Shown: one piece after another, positions 6,325-8,632 of the stretch
Numbering within the stretch: the stretch's first letter is position 1
Layout of the letters: each line of letters starts with the position of its first letter
Assembly: GCA_039812085.1 (NCBI GenBank)
Contig: JBDHZU010000084.1
Coordinates: forward strand, 1 to 8,632
Direction: 5' to 3'
Length of the DNA stretch: 8,632 nt
DNA from: JBDHZU01 sp039812085
Lineage (GTDB): Bacteria; Actinomycetota; Actinomycetes; S36-B12; UBA10799
The notes under the pieces: model-generated
What the model saw: only the letters and a program-made list of their open reading frames with translations
What the model was told of the DNA's origin: nothing
Databases searched by the model: none
Program-made: the position numbers and the translations under genes

Positions 6325-7079
6325 CGTCCGCCGCGGGCTGATTTTTGGAAAGCAGAATCCCAACCTGGTCGAGGATCGCGGTTGCCCGCCTGTGCGTGCT
6401 GGTCGCGTGACCGGTACACCACGTAGGGCCGCCACAGGTATCCGACTGGTGCGGAGAACACATGCACGAGTCGCGTGAACGGCCACAGCGCGAACAAGGC
6501 GAATGCGAAGATCGCATGCAGTTGGAATGACAGCGGAGCTTCTGGCATCAACTCGGCTTGTGGGTTGAAGTAGAAGATCGAACGGAACCAGATAGAGACC
6601 GTTTCTCGTTCGTTGTATCCGCCCTCGATGCCTTGCCAGTACAGCGTGTTCCACAGGCCGAAGAACACCACGATCCCCAGTAACAGGAACATCGCTTTGT
6701 CCATTGGGGTGGTGGCCTGGAATACGGCTGGAGTGAAGCGACGACGAACCAACAGGCCGATCAAACCAATCAACATGACGATCCCGAAGATCGCGCCTGG
6801 GATCAGAGCGATCCAGTGGTACGTCGTCTCGCTGATGCCCATTGCAGAGGTCCACTGTTCCGGGATGAGCAGGCCCATGACGTGGCCCATGATCACGCCG
6901 AGCAATCCGAAGTGGAACATCGGACTTGCCCAACGCAGCAATCGCGATTCGTACCACTCGCTGGAACGAGTGGTCCACCCAAACTGGTCGTAGCGGTAAC
7001 GCCAGATGTGACCGACCACGAAGCAGGTCAGGCACATGTACGGGAAGATGACGAAAAAGAAGAACGTTGCAGGACTCAC
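6321..7079 (-). CDS. narI: Respiratory nitrate reductase gamma subunit (cytochrome b)
   Basis: The membrane subunit of the NarGHI nitrate reductase; it oxidises quinol and passes electrons through two b haems to NarH. It has 252 residues and five membrane helices, against about 225 in E. coli. The four haem-ligand histidines are visible at H56 and H66 (FHFG and MGHVMG) and at H188 and H206 (FQLHAIF and LVHVFSAP), nearly the same numbering as the E. coli protein (56, 66, 187, 205). The C-terminus ends with a charged cytoplasmic tail after the YLWRPYVVYR segment. The start is GTG, overlapping the narJ stop as GTGA, with a GGAG seven bases ahead. It is the last gene of the narHJI run, with narG expected beyond the right edge. 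Its TAA stop overlaps that of the convergent modC. Confidence 0.96.
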   Translation of the reverse strand: MSPATFFFFVIFPYMCLTCFVVGHIWRYRYDQFGWTTRSSEWYESRLLRWASPMFHFGLLGVIMGHVMGLLIPEQWTSAMGISETTYHWIALIPGAIFGIVMLIGLIGLLVRRRFTPAVFQATTPMDKAMFLLLGIVVFFGLWNTLYWQGIEGGYNERETVSIWFRSIFYFNPQAELMPEAPLSFQLHAIFAFALFALWPFTRLVHVFSAPVGYLWRPYVVYRSRDQHAQAGNRDPRPGWDSAFQKSARGGR

Positions 7080-7717
7080 CGCCGCACTCCAATCGTGAGT
7101 AGTTCTTGACCGAACGGTTCCAAACCAACGTTCTCGACCGGCGGGCCATTCGCGATCAGCGCAGCAGCTCCATCACGTTGGTCAGGGGATAAGTCGGGCA
7201 GCAACTGCAGCAACGCGGCAATCACTGTGGCGTGCATGGGAGCGAACTGCTCCAACGCCTGCTGCAACACAACCAACCCCTGCGCGTGTTCTTCCAGCAG
7301 TACCAGAGCAACGGATTCCTCATCGGGGCCGCTGGCGGCGAACTCCAACAACATTGGCAAATAGTCGGCAAGCTCGCCTTCGGCTGGTTGCCAACCGTTG
7401 AGTCGATACGTCTCTTGGAAACGCCACAACGCCATTCCGCGCTTGCGGGTATCGCCGTTGAGGTAGTAGCTCAAGTACAGGCAGCAGCGGCGGCGCATGT
7501 CGAAAGCCGCCACATACTCCTTCTGTACGGTGAGTAAGTCGGCAGTACGCAACGTGCTGATGACGTGTCGAAGGCTGTCGCCAGCTTCACCGGTCACCTG
7601 TTCAATTGCGGAATCGAATAGATCCAGATTGTCGATGAGCTCCTGATTCGGGTAGGACAACAACCGAGCAATCACCAGGTACTGATGCTGCCGTTGGGCA
7701 AAGTCGTGAGCGCTCAT
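7076..7717 (-). CDS. narJ: Nitrate reductase molybdenum cofactor assembly chaperone
   Basis: A cytoplasmic chaperone of the NarJ/TorD type that binds apo-NarG, helps insert the molybdenum cofactor and times the attachment of NarGH to NarI. It is not part of the final enzyme. It has 213 residues, typical for the family. The diagnostic core is present: YVAAFDMRRRCCLYLSYY followed by GDTRKRG, preceded by the N-terminal LLSYPNQEL helix. The remainder is helical, with a short acidic and leucine-rich middle and a FGQELLTIG tail. The adjacent cysteine pair in RRRCC looks normal for actinobacterial NarJ. The ATG overlaps the narH stop by four bases, and a GAGGGG lies a few bases ahead within narH. 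The 3' end overlaps narI by four bases, so narH, narJ and narI form one coupled transcript. Confidence 0.96.
   Translation of the reverse strand: MSAHDFAQRQHQYLVIARLLSYPNQELIDNLDLFDSAIEQVTGEAGDSLRHVISTLRTADLLTVQKEYVAAFDMRRRCCLYLSYYLNGDTRKRGMALWRFQETYRLNGWQPAEGELADYLPMLLEFAASGPDEESVALVLLEEHAQGLVVLQQALEQFAPMHATVIAALLQLLPDLSPDQRDGAAALIANGPPVENVGLEPFGQELLTIGVRR
7087..7090 (-). promoter_or_regulatory. Ribosome binding site of narI
   Basis: GGAG on the minus strand (CTCC on the plus strand) lies seven bases before the GTG start of narI, inside the 3' end of narJ. It supports the GTG start. Confidence 0.55.
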
Positions 7718-8632
7718 CGTGGCCCCTCATCCAAGTCGGAGTAATGCTCCGCCTCCATCCGCTTCTTGGTGAGTTGGAAGCTTTCAATCGTGACCGGAAT
7801 TGGTTGGGAACCTTCATGTCCAGAGGTGCTGTCCCAGTCCACCGAACAACCAGGCAGCTCATCGACGAATCCGTCCAACGATTCGTTGTGGGCAGTGGGT
7901 ACGACGTAGCGATCTTCGTACTTGGCCACCGCCAAGAGACGGAACATCGCATCCATTTGTTCAGCCGACATTCCCACCCGTTCCGGGATGGTGGGGTCAG
8001 GGTCACGACCCAGGTTGATATCGCGCATGTACGAACGCATCGCAGCGAGCTTGCGCAGGACCTCGTTAACTGGTTCCACATCACCAGCGGTGAACAGTTC
8101 TGCGAGATATTCCACCGGAATGCGCATCGCTTCGATCGCACCGAACAGGTTGCCAATGTCTTCGCCATCGTGACCGGTATTGGTTAGTGCATCCACCACT
8201 GGAGACAACGGCGGGACGTACCAAACCATCGGCAGTGTGCGGAACTCCGGATGCAGCGGCAACGCGATGTTGTACACGCAAGCCAACTGGTAGACCGGCG
8301 AGTTCTGGGCTGCCTCAATCCAGTCTTGTGCGATGCCGTCCCGGCGGGCTGCTTCGATCACCGCAGGATCGTTCGGGTCCAGCAGGATGTCTTTTTGCGC
8401 GGCGAACAGATCCTTCTCGTCGGCCACCGTCGCAACCTCTGCCACGCGATCCGCGTCGTAAAGGAACAGTCCGAGGTACCGCAGACGACCCACGCACGTT
8501 TCCGAACAGACCGTTGGTTGACCCACCTCAAGTCGGGGGTAGCAGAAGGTGCATTTCTCTGCCTTGCCGGTGTGATGGTTGAAGTAGACCTTCTTGTATG
8601 GGCAACCGCTGACGCACATACGCCATCCGCGG
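7714..8632 (-). CDS. narH: Respiratory nitrate reductase beta subunit, N-terminal part missing
   Basis: The iron-sulfur subunit that carries electrons from NarI to the molybdenum site in NarG. The frame continues through the right edge, so about the C-terminal 305 of roughly 500 residues are visible. The first residues in view (RGWR, then MCVSGCPYKK) align with the internal NarH motif seen in E. coli as CRGWRYCMTGCPYKK, so the ATG at 8619 is not the start. Cluster-binding cysteines follow in CVSGC, CTFC and CSETC. Family landmarks are YLGLFLYDADRV, FLAxPNDP-like spacing (LLDPNDPAVIEAA), ALPLHPEFRTLPMVWYVPP, MRIPVEYLAELFTAGD and KYEDRYVVP. Near the C-terminus, GCSVDWDST replaces the more cysteine- and glycine-rich E. 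coli stretch in this region. No break or frameshift is seen. narG should lie just beyond the edge. Confidence 0.97.
   Translation of the reverse strand, partial: RGWRMCVSGCPYKKVYFNHHTGKAEKCTFCYPRLEVGQPTVCSETCVGRLRYLGLFLYDADRVAEVATVADEKDLFAAQKDILLDPNDPAVIEAARRDGIAQDWIEAAQNSPVYQLACVYNIALPLHPEFRTLPMVWYVPPLSPVVDALTNTGHDGEDIGNLFGAIEAMRIPVEYLAELFTAGDVEPVNEVLRKLAAMRSYMRDINLGRDPDPTIPERVGMSAEQMDAMFRLLAVAKYEDRYVVPTAHNESLDGFVDELPGCSVDWDSTSGHEGSQPIPVTIESFQLTKKRMEAEHYSDLDEGPR

Noticed and set aside
5959..7149. Long minus-strand open frame of 396 codons
   Set aside because: It runs out of frame through narI and antisense to modC. Its translation is arginine- and histidine-rich and matches nothing, as expected of a shadow of two well-identified genes.

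Overview
The window reads as a piece of an actinobacterial anaerobic nitrate-respiration island. The actinobacterial call rests on the moderately high GC, the small helix-turn-helix/TOBE regulator placed directly before modABC, the actinobacterial-looking NarJ (an RRRCCLYL stretch), and a nitrite reductase fused to a membrane module. A member of the Propionibacteriaceae would fit, but nothing here fixes the genus.

Layout, left to right. Plus strand: (1) a multi-spanning, histidine-containing membrane protein of NnrS-like character, cut by the left edge (1-989); (2) a very large copper nitrite reductase, nirK, carrying an N-terminal polytopic membrane module and an extra cupredoxin domain (986-3622), coupled to gene 1 by an ATGA overlap; (3) a roughly 100-base intergenic region (3623-3724) with three identical CGCAAAT direct repeats about three helical turns apart; (4) an HTH-TOBE regulator (3725-4120); (5) modA, modB and modC, a tightly packed molybdate ABC transporter (4126-6324). 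Minus strand, running in from the right edge: narH (partial), narJ and narI (8632-6321), joined by four-base overlaps. modC and narI converge with overlapping stop codons. The only intergenic stretch of any size is 3623-3724. I saw no tRNA, rRNA, insertion sequence, CRISPR array or attachment site.

How it fits together. NarGHI reduces nitrate to nitrite on the cytoplasmic side with quinol electrons, and NarJ assembles its molybdenum catalytic subunit. ModABC imports the molybdate needed for that cofactor. The HTH-TOBE protein is probably the molybdate-sensing regulator, and it may bind the repeats in front of its own gene. NirK would then reduce nitrite to NO outside the membrane. Its fused membrane module and N-terminal cupredoxin suggest a built-in electron path, which is inference. 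The most unusual points are the NirK architecture next to a second histidine-containing membrane protein, the helically phased repeat array, and the molybdate-binding TOBE domain sitting on the regulator rather than on ModC.
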